Shown in pieces: positions 55,156 to 64,000 of a stretch of 64,000 bases of DNA. A program made the position numbers and the translations under genes. Numbering within the stretch: the first letter of the stretch is position 1; each line of letters opens with the position of its first letter. Below the pieces are notes generated by a model. That model saw only the letters and a list, made by a program, of their open reading frames with translations. It was not told the origin of the DNA and searched no databases. Location: assembly GCF_000384375.1 (NCBI RefSeq), contig NZ_ARVX01000001.1:434001-498000 (forward strand). The letters are read 5' to 3'. Origin of the DNA: Methylotenera versatilis 79 (GTDB lineage: Bacteria; Pseudomonadota; Gammaproteobacteria; Burkholderiales; Methylophilaceae).

Positions 55156-55464
55156 TTACAATTTAATCTCTACATCAACACCAGCTGGTAAATCTAACTT
55201 CATTAATGCATCCACTGTTTTATCAGTTGGATCAACAATATCCATCAAACGTTGATGCGTACGAATCTCAAACTGATCGCGCGATGTTTTGTTCACATGC
55301 GGCGAACGCAAAATATCAAAACGTTCAATACGTGTTGGCAATGGCACTGGGCCTTTAACCACTGCACCAGTACGTTTAGCTGTTTCTACGATTTCTTGAG
55401 CAGATTGATCAATCAAACGATAATCAAATGCTTTCAAGCGAATACGAATTTTTTGAGCTGCCAT
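55156..55464 (-). CDS. rpsJ: 30S ribosomal protein S10 / NusE
   Basis: S10 (102 residues) is in the 30S head and, as NusE, binds boxA RNA with NusB in transcription antitermination. [30 protein letters not shown] and [22 protein letters not shown], read in shorter pieces, are standard. It lies 66 bp after tuf and 138 bp before rplC, and so is transcribed with the str genes as well as with S10. Confidence 0.98.
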   Translation of the reverse strand: MAAQKIRIRLKAFDYRLIDQSAQEIVETAKRTGAVVKGPVPLPTRIERFDILRSPHVNKTSRDQFEIRTHQRLMDIVDPTDKTVDALMKLDLPAGVDVEIKL

Positions 55465-55475
55465 TTTACTTTTCC

Positions 55476-55486
55476 TTTAAAGAGCG
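55476..55486 (-). promoter_or_regulatory. BoxA-like sequence before rpsJ
   Basis: CGCTCTTTAAA matches the boxA core GCTCTTTAA and runs into the rpsJ ribosome-binding site AAAGGA. It directly follows the tuf hairpin. Confidence 0.4.
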
Positions 55487-55512
55487 AAACGGCAGACTTA
55501 AGCCTGCCGTTT
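55487..55512 (-). other. Hairpin between tuf and rpsJ
   Basis: AAACGGCAG pairs with CTGCCGTTT (9 bp) around an 8-nt loop. On the transcribed strand it is followed by TCGCTCTTT rather than a clean T-tract. It may attenuate partially or protect the tuf mRNA 3' end. Confidence 0.5.
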
Positions 55513-55530
55513 AATTAATATTACCTACAA

Positions 55531-56721
55531 TTACTCGATGATTTTAGCCACAACACCAGCACCCACAGTACGGCCACCTTCACGGATAGCGAAGCGTAAG
55601 CCATCTTCCATCGCGATCGGTGCGATCAAAGCAACTGTGATTGATACGTTGTCACCTGGCATGACCATTTCAGTACCTGCTGGCAATTCAACTGCACCAG
55701 TTACGTCTGTGGTACGGAAGTAGAATTGTGGACGGTAGCCGTTGAAGAATGGTGTGTGACGACCGCCTTCATCTTTACCTAGCACGTAGATTTCTGCTGT
55801 GAATTTTGTGTGTGGTTTGATAGAGCCTGATTTAGACAATACTTGACCACGTTCGATATCTTCACGTTTTGTACCACGTAGCAATACACCAACGTTGTCG
55901 CCCGCTTGACCTTGGTCTAGTAATTTACGGAACATTTCAACACCAGTACAAGTGGTTTTTACAGTTGGTTTGATACCAACGATTTCGATCTCGTCACCGA
56001 CTTTTACAATACCACGCTCAATACGGCCTGTTACTACTGTACCGCGACCTGAGATTGAGAATACGTCTTCTACTGGCATTAAGAACGTGCCGTCGATTGC
56101 GCGTTCTGGCATTGGGATGTAGCTGTCTAAGGCTTCTGCTAATTTGAAGATTGCTGGTTCGCCGATTGGTGATTGGTCACCTTCTAAAGCGAGTTTAGCT
56201 GAACCGTGAATAATTGGTGTGTCGTCACCTGGGAAGTCATATTTGCTAAGCAATTCACGCACTTCCATTTCTACTAGCTCTAATAACTCAGCGTCATCTA
56301 CCATGTCTGCCTTGTTTAGAAACACAACGATGTAAGGTACGCCAACTTGACGAGCAAGAAGGATGTGCTCACGTGTTTGTGGCATTGGACCGTCAGCTGC
56401 TGAACATACTAGGATAGCGCCGTCCATTTGTGCTGCGCCTGTGATCATGTTTTTAACGTAGTCAGCATGGCCTGGGCAGTCTACGTGTGCGTAGTGACGG
56501 TTAGCCGTCTCATACTCAACGTGGGCAGTATTAATGGTAATACCACGTGCTTTTTCTTCTGGTGCTGCGTCAATTTGGTCGTAAGCTTTGGCTTCACCAC
56601 CGAATTTTTTAGACAGGATTGTGGTAATCGCTGCTGTTAATGTTGTCTTACCATGATCCACGTGGCCAATCGTGCCGACGTTGACGTGTGGCTTGGTCCG
56701 TTCAAATTTGCCTTTTGCCAT
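55531..56721 (-). CDS. tuf: Elongation factor Tu
   Basis: EF-Tu (396 residues) carries aminoacyl-tRNA to the ribosome. G-domain motifs are GHVDHGKTT (P-loop, about 19-27), [13 protein letters not shown] (switch I), DCPGHADY (81-88) and NKADMVD (136-142). Domains 2 and 3 run to residue 396. Many proteobacteria have a second tuf copy elsewhere; only this one is in the window. It follows fusA by 37 bp. Confidence 0.98.
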   Translation of the reverse strand: MAKGKFERTKPHVNVGTIGHVDHGKTTLTAAITTILSKKFGGEAKAYDQIDAAPEEKARGITINTAHVEYETANRHYAHVDCPGHADYVKNMITGAAQMDGAILVCSAADGPMPQTREHILLARQVGVPYIVVFLNKADMVDDAELLELVEMEVRELLSKYDFPGDDTPIIHGSAKLALEGDQSPIGEPAIFKLAEALDSYIPMPERAIDGTFLMPVEDVFSISGRGTVVTGRIERGIVKVGDEIEIVGIKPTVKTTCTGVEMFRKLLDQGQAGDNVGVLLRGTKREDIERGQVLSKSGSIKPHTKFTAEIYVLGKDEGGRHTPFFNGYRPQFYFRTTDVTGAVELPAGTEMVMPGDNVSITVALIAPIAMEDGLRFAIREGGRTVGAGVVAKIIE

Positions 56722-56758
56722 GACTTAGTTTCCTTTATGTTTTATATATTAAGAACAA

Positions 56759-58849
56759 TTATTTCTTATTCATAATGGCTTCCGCCACGTTTCTAGGTGC
56801 TTCTGTGTAATGCTTAAATTCCATACTGTAACTTGCACGACCTTGTGATAATGAACGCACGGTTGTTGAATAGCCAAACATTTCTGCCAACGGTACTTCT
56901 GCACGAATCACTTTACCCGTAGCATTGTCTTCCATGCCTTGAATCATACCGCGACGTGATGACAAGTCACCCATAATATCGCCCATATAATCTTCTGGCG
57001 TTTCAATTTCAACTGCCATCATTGGCTCAAGTAAAATTGGGTCTGCTTTACGCATACCGTCTTTAAAGCCGATTGAAGCCGCCATTTTAAAAGCATTTTC
57101 GTTCGAGTCAACATCATGGTATGAACCATCAAACAGGGTTACTTTTACATCAACCACCGGGAAGCCAGCCAACACACCTGAAGGGATTGTTTCGCGCAAG
57201 CCTTTTTCAACCGCTGGAATAAACTCACGCGGAACAGTACCACCCTTGATCGCATCAACAAACTCAAAGCCTTTACCTGGTTCATTTGGCTCCATAATTA
57301 GCCAAACATGACCGTACTGACCTTTACCGCCAGATTGCTTAACAAACTTACCTTCAACTTCGACTTTCTTCTTAATCGCCTCACGATAAGCCACTTGTGG
57401 CGCACCGACGTTTGCTTCAACGTTGAATTCGCGACGCATACGATCCACTAGAATCTCAAGATGCAACTCACCCATACCAGAAATAATAGTTTGGTTAGTC
57501 TCTTCATCTGTTTTAACACGGAAAGATGGATCTTCTTGCGCTAAGCGATTCAAAGCAACGCCCATTTTTTCTTGGTCGGCTTTAGTTTTTGGCTCAACAG
57601 CAACGTGAATCACTGGCTCAGGGAAAATCATGCGCTCTAAAATGATTTCATCATTTACTGAACACAAGGTATCGCCAGTAGTCGCTTCCTTCAAACCAAT
57701 CGCAGCAGCAATATCGCCAGCACGCACTTCAGTTAAAGGCTCACGAGTATTAGCATGCATCTGCACAATACGACCAATACGTTCTTTTTTGCCTTTGATT
57801 GGGTTGTAAACGGTATCGCCCGCATTAATCACACCAGAATAAACACGGAAGAAAATCAGCTGACCCACAAATGGATCTGTCATGATTTTGAAAGCTAACG
57901 CTGAGAATTTTTCATCATCAGAAGCTTTTAAGAAAATTTCATTACCATCTTCATCTTCAGCACGAGTTGGCGGAATATCAGTTGGAGCAGGCATTAACTC
58001 AACCACTTTATCCAACATAGCTTGCACGCCTTTATTTTTAAAAGCAGAACCACAAACCATCGGCACGATTTCAAAGGCAATCGTACGCATGCGCAAACCA
58101 ACCATGATGTCAGCCTCTGATAAATCACCTTCTTCAAGGTATTTATTCATCAGCTCTTCAGTGGCTTCAGCAGCCGCTTCAACCATGTTTTCACGCCATT
58201 TATCACATTCAGCTTTTAAATCGGCAGGGATTTCACGGTAATCAAATTTCATGCCTTGAGATGCATCATCCCAATACACAGCTTTCATTTTGATTAAGTC
58301 AACAACACCCTCAAACTTTTCTTCAGCACCGATTGGCACTTGCAATGGAATTGGGTTTGCTTTTAGACGTGCACGCATTTGATCGTACACTTTAAAGAAG
58401 TTAGCACCAGCGCGGTCCATTTTATTAACGAACGCTAAACGTGGCACTTTATATTTGTTAGCTTGACGCCAAACAGTTTCAGATTGTGGTTGCACACCAC
58501 CCACAGCACAGTACACCATACATGCGCCATCAAGCACACGCATTGAACGCTCTACTTCAATCGTAAAGTCAACGTGGCCCGGCGTATCAATAATATTAAT
58601 ACGATGTTGATCGAATTGACCAGCCATACCTTTCCAGAAACAGGTAGTAGCAGCAGAAGTAATAGTAATGCCGCGCTCTTGCTCTTGCTCCATCCAGTCC
58701 ATTGTTGCAGCGCCGTTATGCACTTCACCAATTTTATGGTTTACGCCAGTGTAGAACAGAATACGCTCTGTCGTCGTTGTTTTACCCGCGTCAATATGCG
58801 CAGAAATACCAATATTACGATAGCGTTCAATAGGGGTTATACGAGCCAC
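56759..58849 (-). CDS. fusA: Elongation factor G
   Basis: EF-G (696 residues) drives translocation. The N-terminal G domain has [15 protein letters not shown] (about 17-31), [27 protein letters not shown] and [10 protein letters not shown]. Domains II-V follow, with the domain IV loop [13 protein letters not shown] near 500. It is the standard (not fusidic-acid-resistance-like) length and sits in the str operon between rpsG (123 bp) and tuf. Confidence 0.98.
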   Translation of the reverse strand: MARITPIERYRNIGISAHIDAGKTTTTERILFYTGVNHKIGEVHNGAATMDWMEQEQERGITITSAATTCFWKGMAGQFDQHRINIIDTPGHVDFTIEVERSMRVLDGACMVYCAVGGVQPQSETVWRQANKYKVPRLAFVNKMDRAGANFFKVYDQMRARLKANPIPLQVPIGAEEKFEGVVDLIKMKAVYWDDASQGMKFDYREIPADLKAECDKWRENMVEAAAEATEELMNKYLEEGDLSEADIMVGLRMRTIAFEIVPMVCGSAFKNKGVQAMLDKVVELMPAPTDIPPTRAEDEDGNEIFLKASDDEKFSALAFKIMTDPFVGQLIFFRVYSGVINAGDTVYNPIKGKKERIGRIVQMHANTREPLTEVRAGDIAAAIGLKEATTGDTLCSVNDEIILERMIFPEPVIHVAVEPKTKADQEKMGVALNRLAQEDPSFRVKTDEETNQTIISGMGELHLEILVDRMRREFNVEANVGAPQVAYREAIKKKVEVEGKFVKQSGGKGQYGHVWLIMEPNEPGKGFEFVDAIKGGTVPREFIPAVEKGLRETIPSGVLAGFPVVDVKVTLFDGSYHDVDSNENAFKMAASIGFKDGMRKADPILLEPMMAVEIETPEDYMGDIMGDLSSRRGMIQGMEDNATGKVIRAEVPLAEMFGYSTTVRSLSQGRASYSMEFKHYTEAPRNVAEAIMNKK

Positions 58850-58886
58850 GATACTTTACCTTTGCTTTTCAATTCGATCTTAAATT

Positions 58887-58897
58887 CTTAAAGAGCG
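58887..58897 (-). promoter_or_regulatory. BoxA-like sequence in the fusA leader
   Basis: CGCTCTTTAAG matches the rrn boxA core GCTCTTTAA. It lies about 40 nt before the fusA start and just after the strong hairpin at 58917-58947, so it is transcribed from the rpsL promoter. Confidence 0.4.
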
Positions 58898-58916
58898 GTT
58901 TAATTCTCACCACATC

Positions 58917-58947
58917 AATATTGCCTAAACTTTGTTTAGGCAATATT
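58917..58947 (-). other. Strong hairpin between rpsG and fusA
   Basis: Perfect 14-bp arms AATATTGCCTAAAC / GTTTAGGCAATATT flank a 3-nt loop. No T-tract follows on the transcribed strand. It is likely an RNA processing or translational-coupling barrier, or less likely a weak terminator. Confidence 0.55.
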
Positions 58948-58972
58948 ACAAACAACTAACTTATTAAAACAA

Positions 58973-59443
58973 TTAGAATCTAAAATGTGAGAACGCTTTA
59001 TTCGCTTCTGCCATACGGTGAACCTCTTCACGCTTCTTCATTGCAGATCCGCGACCTTCAGAAGCTTCAGCCAACTCAGCTGCTAAACGCAAACCCATAG
59101 ACTTCTCACCACGCTTACGCGCAGCATCACGCAACCAACGCATTGCCAAAGCACTACGACGGCTTGGACGCACTTCAACTGGCACTTGGTAGTTAGCACC
59201 ACCAACACGGCGGCTTTTCACCTCAACTAACGGACGTAAATTTGTTAACGCGAGTGTAAACACTTCAAGCGCATCTTTACCTGTTTTAGTGGCTACTTGA
59301 TCAAATGCACCGTACAAAATACGCTCAGCAACAGATTTTTTACCGCCTGTCATTAGTACGTTTACGAACTTAGACACTTCAGTGCTTCCGAATTTTGGAT
59401 CTGGCAGAATGTGGCGCTTGGGGACTTCTCTACGTCTTGGCAT
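58973..59443 (-). CDS. rpsG: 30S ribosomal protein S7
   Basis: S7 (156 residues from ATG 59443, the conserved [20 protein letters not shown] start with GAGAG upstream) organises the 30S head and contacts E-site t[21 protein letters not shown] and [21 protein letters not shown] are diagnostic. A longer frame adding 17 residues upstream has no homology. In E. coli S7 represses the str operon at the rpsL-rpsG border; the 86-bp gap here contains weak dyads only. Confidence 0.97.
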   Translation of the reverse strand: MPRRREVPKRHILPDPKFGSTEVSKFVNVLMTGGKKSVAERILYGAFDQVATKTGKDALEVFTLALTNLRPLVEVKSRRVGGANYQVPVEVRPSRRSALAMRWLRDAARKRGEKSMGLRLAAELAEASEGRGSAMKKREEVHRMAEANKAFSHFRF

Positions 59444-59529
59444 ACTTCTCTCAATTCTCTTTGTATATATTTTAGTCGGCAACAGCGCTGACAAGGCTAT
59501 TTCAAGCCGCCTTAATGATTAACTGCTAA

Positions 59530-59919
59530 TTATTTAGCAGCTTTACCTTCTTTAGGACGTTTAGCACCGTATTTAGAACGTGACTGTTTACGGTCTTTAA
59601 CACCTGCCGTATCCAAACTACCACGCACCATATGGTAACGTACACCCGGCAAATCTTTTACACGACCACCGCGCAATAGCACAACACTATGCTCTTGCAA
59701 GTTATGGCCTTCACCACCGATATAGCTAATCACTTCGTAGCCATTGGTTAAGCGCACCTTGGCAACTTTACGCAATGCAGAGTTTGGCTTTTTAGGTGTT
59801 GTAGTATAAACACGTGTACATACGCCGCGTTTTTGTGGACAAGATTCAAGTGCAGGCACTTTACTTTTTGTAACCACTTTAGCGCGTGGCTTACGTATTA
59901 ACTGATTGATGGTTGGCAT
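59530..59919 (-). CDS. rpsL: 30S ribosomal protein S12
   Basis: S12 (129 residues) controls decoding accuracy. The conserved [12 protein letters not shown] start, [20 protein letters not shown] with Lys43, and [14 protein letters not shown] with Lys88 are present; both lysines are the streptomycin-sensitive wild-type residues. It has a slightly longer Lys-rich C-terminus than E. coli S12 (124). It is first in the str operon behind the promoter at 60047-60075. Confidence 0.98.
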   Translation of the reverse strand: MPTINQLIRKPRAKVVTKSKVPALESCPQKRGVCTRVYTTTPKKPNSALRKVAKVRLTNGYEVISYIGGEGHNLQEHSVVLLRGGRVKDLPGVRYHMVRGSLDTAGVKDRKQSRSKYGAKRPKEGKAAK

Positions 59920-60046
59920 TGCCTATAACCTCTATAAAAAATTGCTTAACTGCATCTAAAAATGCTTGTTCATAAAATTTAGCCAACTAATTAGCTCTAA
60001 TCTTGACTTAAGTCAGTTAGAACATGGCTAATCTAGAAAACCGAGT

Positions 60047-60075
60047 ATTCTATTTAGCGCGAGGGAATGTGTCAA
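60047..60075 (-). promoter_or_regulatory. Strong sigma70 promoter of the str operon
   Basis: On the minus strand a perfect TTGACA (60070-60075) and TAGAAT (60047-60052) are 17 bp apart, leaving a leader of about 120 nt to rpsL. The -35 box lies in the downstream arm of the hairpin at 60068-60096. Confidence 0.75.
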
Positions 60076-60096
60076 GATAAAATTCACCTTGACACA
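60068..60096. other. Inverted repeat after rpoC that contains the str -35 box
   Basis: TGTGTCAAG and CTTGACACA (9 bp) pair around an 11-nt loop, 32 bp past the rpoC stop. On the + strand it is followed by TTTTT, so it looks like a terminator against antisense transcription; on the coding strand no T-tract follows. Confidence 0.5.
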
Positions 60097-60127
60097 TTTT
60101 TACCTCACTCAAATTAAAACGTTTAAT

Positions 60128-63100
60128 TTACTCAGCAGGTGTTTCTACTACCGTTGCTTCAGTAGATTCCACTGCAGTTGCATCTGCAAATAATGCTTCT
60201 GCAGCTGCAATTTGCGCTGAAGGCGTTGCTGGTGTTAAGGCTGCAATTGCTGCACGTTTACGTGCCTCGTGATAAGCCAAGCCAGTACCTGCTGGAATCA
60301 AGCGACCAACAATCACGTTTTCTTTCAAGCCACGTAACTCGTCACGTTTACCTAAAATTGCCGCTTCTGTTAGTACACGCGTTGTTTCCTGGAATGATGC
60401 CGCAGAAATAAACGAATCAGTTGAAAGTGATGCTTTAGTAATACCAAGCAACACGTAATCAAATGTCGCAGGACGTTTGTCTTGTGCAACGATTCTTTCA
60501 TTTTCTGCCAACAAATCCGCACGCTCTACTTGCTCACCCATGATAAAGCCTGTATCACCCGCATCTGAAACACGTACACGACGCAACATTTGACGCACAA
60601 TCACCTCAATATGCTTGTCATTAATCTTAACGCCTTGCAAACGATAAACGTCTTGCACTTCGTCAATCACATAACGCGCCAATGCTTCACGGCCTTGTAA
60701 ACGTAAAATGTCTTGCGGATCGGCTGGGCCGTCAACAATACTTTCACCTTTAGTCACCACTTGACCATCATGCGCTGTCACGTGTTTATCTTTAAGAATC
60801 AAGAACTCATGTGCAATGCCATCTAAATCAGTAATCACCAAACGTTGTTTACCTTTAGTATCTTTACCGAATGAAACGGTACCCGTTACTTCAGCCAACA
60901 TACCTGCATCTTTTGGTGAACGCGCTTCAAACAACTCTGCTACGCGTGGCAAACCACCGGTAATATCACGTGTTTTAGATGACTCTTGTGGAATACGCGC
61001 GATCACTTCACCAACGCCTACTTCTTGACCATCTTTAACCGTAATAATGCAACTTAATTGGAAAGTAACGTTAACGGGTAAATCACTACCAGCAATTTTC
61101 ACTTCAACGCCATTTGCATCTAACAACTTAACTTGTGGACGCAAACCTTTTGTTTGGCCCGCACGTTGTTTAGGATCGATAACCACTAATGATGACAAAC
61201 CTGTTACATCATCGATTTGTTTAGCTACCGTGATACCTTCTTCAACGTTTTCAAATTTAATGAAACCTGCATATTCCGTAATAATTGGACGGGTATGTGG
61301 ATCCCACGTTGCTAATACTTGACCAGCCTTAACGGTTTTACCATCAGTTACTGTCAATGTTGCACCGTAAGGCACTTTATGACGTTCACGCTCACGGCCA
61401 TTTTCATCCGCGATAAGCACTTCACCATTACGTGAAATCACAATTTGCTCATTACGGTTATTGGTCACATAACGCATAGTAGAAGTAAAGCTTAATACGC
61501 CGTTAGATTTACTCTCAACAGACGATACAGAAGCTGCTCGCGATACCGCGCCACCGATGTGGAACGTACGCATCGTTAACTGTGTACCAGGCTCACCGAT
61601 AGATTGCGCTGCAATCACGCCAACTGCCTCACCCATGCTGATTAACTTACCACGACCTAAATCGCGACCGTAACATTTTGCACAAATACCATAGCGTGTA
61701 TCGCAGGTTAATGCTGTACGTACTTTTACTTCATCGATACCTAATGCATCGATTTTCTCAACCTCATCTTCGCCCAGTACGGTACCAGCGGTGTAAACTA
61801 CAGCTTGCGTTTCAGGATTCAAAATATCAAACACGGTTGTACGACCTAAAATACGATCATGCAATGGTTCAACCACTTCACCGCCTTTAACTAAAGCTTT
61901 TGTTACCAAACCTTCAGTTGTGCCGCAATCATGCTCAGTTACTACCAAATCTTGCGTTACATCCACTAAACGGCGTGTTAAGTAACCAGAGTTAGCCGTT
62001 TTCAATGCCGTATCAGCCAAACCTTTACGTGCACCATGCGTAGAAATAAAGTACTGCAACACGTTAAGTCCATCACGGAAGTTCGCTTTAATCGGTGTTT
62101 CAATGATAGAACCATCTGGTTTTGCCATCAAACCACGCATACCAGCCAATTGACGTACCTGAGCTGCAGAACCACGCGCACCAGAGTCAGCCATCATATA
62201 AATCGCGTTAAACGATTCTTGTTTAAGCGCTTTGCCGTCTTTATCTTTTGCTTGCTTGCCATTCGCATCTAAAACAGGTTCTTCACGCAATTGCTTCATC
62301 ATGGCATCAGCCACTTTGTCACCTGCGCGACCCCAGATATCCACTACTTTGTTATAGCGTTCACCTTGAGTCACCAAACCTGAAACATATTGATCTTCAA
62401 TTTCTTTCACTTCATTTTCAGCAGCTGCAATTAATTGTGCTTTTTCTGGTGGAACCAGCATGTCATTAATTGAAATCGAAATACCCGCTTTAGTCGCGTA
62501 TGTATAACCTGTGTACATCAATTTATCAGCGAAAATTACCGTATCGCGAATACCTACTTTACGGAAAGAAGCATTGATTAATTTTGAAATTTCTTTCTTT
62601 TTCAACGCCTTATCAATGAAACTGAACGGTAAGCCAGCTGGCAGAATTTCTGACAACAAAGCACGACCAACAGTCGTTTCGTAACGTGTGGTTTTCTCGG
62701 TTTTAACACCATCTAAATCAACATCAAACTCTTTAATACGCACGGTAATCTTAGCGTGCAGATCGATTAAGTTTTGATCGAATACGCGTTGCACTTCTTT
62801 AATATCCGCAAAACGCATACCTTCACCACGCGCAGAAACTTTGTCACGCGTCATGTAGTAAAGACCCAACACGATATCTTGCGAAGGCACAATAATCGGC
62901 TCACCGTTTGCAGGTGACAACACGTTATTTGAAGCCAACATTAAAGTACGTGCTTCCATTTGCGCTTCTAAGCTCAATGGAACGTGCACAGCCATTTGGT
63001 CACCATCGAAGTCGGCGTTGAATGCCGCACAAACTAATGGATGCAATTGAATAGCCTTACCTTCAATTAAGATAGGTTCAAACGCTTGAATACCTAAACG

Positions 63101-64000
63101 GTGCAATGTAGGCGCACGGTTTAATAGAACCGGATGCTCACGAATCACGTCTTCCAAGATATCCCAAACTTCTGGTCCTTCTTCTTCAACTTTTTTCTTC
63201 GCCGCTTTAATCGTAGTTGCTAAACCTAACACTTCCAACTTGTGGAAAATGAATGGTTTGAACAATTCCAGCGCCATTTTTTTTGGTAAACCGCACTGAT
63301 GCAGCTTCAATGTCGGGCCAACCACAATCACTGAACGACCAGAGTAATCGACACGTTTACCAAGTAAGTTCTGACGGAAACGACCGCCTTTACCTTTGAT
63401 CATGTCTGCTAATGATTTCAATGGGCGTTTGTTAGCACCAGTCATCACTTTACCGCGACGACCATTGTCTAACAGTGAATCTACCGCTTCTTGCAACATA
63501 CGCTTTTCGTTACGTACGATAATTTCTGGCGCTTTCAACTCTAACAAACGTTTTAGACGATTGTTACGGTTAATCACGCGACGATATAAATCGTTCAAAT
63601 CAGAAGTCGCAAAACGACCGCCATCTAATGGTACTAATGGACGTAATTCTGGTGGCAATACTGGCAAGATTTCAAGAATCATCCACTCTGGTTTAATACC
63701 AGACTTTTGGAATGCTTCTAATACTTTTAAGCGTTTAGCGATTTTCTTGATTTTCGCTTCTGAACCCGTTGCACCTAAATCGACACGCAATGTTTCGATT
63801 TCGTTATGAATGTTCATCGTGCGCAATAATTCACGCACCGCTTCAGCACCCATTACCGCATTAAACTCATCGCCATATTCTTCTACTTTGGCAACATAGT
63901 CATCTTCTGTTAGCAATTGACCACGCGTTAACGGTGTCATGCCAGGATCAACGACGATAAATGCTTCAAAGTACAACACACGCTCAATATCACGCAAAGC
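60128..64000 (-). CDS. rpoC: RNA polymerase beta' subunit (N-terminus outside the window)
   Basis: The frame is open to the right edge and gives 1290 residues of a protein near 1400, so roughly 110-120 N-terminal residues, including the zinc ribbon, are missing. The catalytic motif [12 protein letters not shown] with the three Mg-binding Asp is present, as are the bridge-helix and trigger-loop region ([17 protein letters not shown]) and the second zinc site [19 protein letters not shown]. The first visible residues [13 protein letters not shown] match the E. coli region, where this position is internal, so the TTG at 63997 is not a start. The Ala/Glu/Thr-rich C-terminal tail ends VVETPAE. Confidence 0.97.
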   Translation of the reverse strand, partial: ALRDIERVLYFEAFIVVDPGMTPLTRGQLLTEDDYVAKVEEYGDEFNAVMGAEAVRELLRTMNIHNEIETLRVDLGATGSEAKIKKIAKRLKVLEAFQKSGIKPEWMILEILPVLPPELRPLVPLDGGRFATSDLNDLYRRVINRNNRLKRLLELKAPEIIVRNEKRMLQEAVDSLLDNGRRGKVMTGANKRPLKSLADMIKGKGGRFRQNLLGKRVDYSGRSVIVVGPTLKLHQCGLPKKMALELFKPFIFHKLEVLGLATTIKAAKKKVEEEGPEVWDILEDVIREHPVLLNRAPTLHRLGIQAFEPILIEGKAIQLHPLVCAAFNADFDGDQMAVHVPLSLEAQMEARTLMLASNNVLSPANGEPIIVPSQDIVLGLYYMTRDKVSARGEGMRFADIKEVQRVFDQNLIDLHAKITVRIKEFDVDLDGVKTEKTTRYETTVGRALLSEILPAGLPFSFIDKALKKKEISKLINASFRKVGIRDTVIFADKLMYTGYTYATKAGISISINDMLVPPEKAQLIAAAENEVKEIEDQYVSGLVTQGERYNKVVDIWGRAGDKVADAMMKQLREEPVLDANGKQAKDKDGKALKQESFNAIYMMADSGARGSAAQVRQLAGMRGLMAKPDGSIIETPIKANFRDGLNVLQYFISTHGARKGLADTALKTANSGYLTRRLVDVTQDLVVTEHDCGTTEGLVTKALVKGGEVVEPLHDRILGRTTVFDILNPETQAVVYTAGTVLGEDEVEKIDALGIDEVKVRTALTCDTRYGICAKCYGRDLGRGKLISMGEAVGVIAAQSIGEPGTQLTMRTFHIGGAVSRAASVSSVESKSNGVLSFTSTMRYVTNNRNEQIVISRNGEVLIADENGRERERHKVPYGATLTVTDGKTVKAGQVLATWDPHTRPIITEYAGFIKFENVEEGITVAKQIDDVTGLSSLVVIDPKQRAGQTKGLRPQVKLLDANGVEVKIAGSDLPVNVTFQLSCIITVKDGQEVGVGEVIARIPQESSKTRDITGGLPRVAELFEARSPKDAGMLAEVTGTVSFGKDTKGKQRLVITDLDGIAHEFLILKDKHVTAHDGQVVTKGESIVDGPADPQDILRLQGREALARYVIDEVQDVYRLQGVKINDKHIEVIVRQMLRRVRVSDAGDTGFIMGEQVERADLLAENERIVAQDKRPATFDYVLLGITKASLSTDSFISAASFQETTRVLTEAAILGKRDELRGLKENVIVGRLIPAGTGLAYHEARKRAAIAALTPATPSAQIAAAEALFADATAVESTEATVVETPAE

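Noticed and set aside
1-64000. CRISPR arrays, insertion sequences, prophage, toxin-antitoxin or anti-phage defence genes
   Set aside because: No regularly spaced repeats, transposase or integrase motifs, or recognisable defence domains were found on either strand.

Overview
The window looks like a chromosomal stretch from a moderately low-GC betaproteobacterium, most probably of the methylotroph family Methylophilaceae (Methylotenera-like). That placement is an inference from the protein sequences and from the uninterrupted str-S10-spc-alpha ribosomal cluster; no 16S gene or methanol dehydrogenase is present to fix it. I see no insertion sequence, prophage, tRNA or CRISPR array.

Layout. Positions 1-9231 hold a housekeeping mix: the 3' part of hemF, an amino-acid permease, a small cytochrome c, a sugar-phosphate mutarotase, ilvD, a three-PAS GGDEF/EAL protein and lgt. 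Positions 9232-9733 carry a sigma54-type promoter with an IHF site in front of an unrecognised 59-residue gene. Next come a YbdD/CstA pair (pyruvate or peptide uptake) and an ABC exporter.

Positions 14086-29338 are a complete nitrate-assimilation island on the + strand: nasT (REC-ANTAR antiterminator), an ANTAR-type two-hairpin leader with an intrinsic terminator, nrtA-nrtB-ATPase (nitrate ABC importer), an AlgE-like outer-membrane channel, nirB, a NarK/NasA-type MFS transporter, a PP2C phosphatase-Ser/Thr kinase fusion, nirD, nasA (nitrate reductase) and a small exported protein. The control signals can be read from the DNA. Sigma54 -24/-12 promoters lie before nasT and nirB, each with NtrC-like sites upstream, and the one before nasT also has an IHF-like site. 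The model is that nitrogen limitation (NtrC) switches on nasT and the nirB operon, and nitrate or nitrite then releases the nrt genes by NasT antitermination. No nasS sensor gene accompanies nasT here.

Positions 29379-41284 contain glutathione reductase, a peroxiredoxin, radC, a membrane-anchored HExxH protein, coaBC, a TonB-dependent receptor, dut, rpmB-rpmG, an MscS channel, mgtE and a glutaredoxin-like protein. The receptor sits inside the usual coaBC-dut neighbourhood.

Positions 41369-64000 are one run of minus-strand information-processing genes. In transcription order these are rpoC (5' end outside the window), rpsL-rpsG-fusA-tuf (str), rpsJ-rplC-rplD-rplW-rplB-rpsS-rplV-rpsC-rplP-rpmC-rpsQ (S10), rplN-rplX-rplE-rpsN-rpsH-rplF-rplR-rpsE-rpmD-rplO-secY-rpmJ (spc) and rpsM-rpsK-rpsD-rpoA-rplQ (alpha). 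Sigma70-like promoters are visible before rpsL, rplC, rplN and rpsM, so the classical operon borders survive, with one extra promoter between rpsJ and rplC. BoxA-like sequences recur in three leaders of this cluster.
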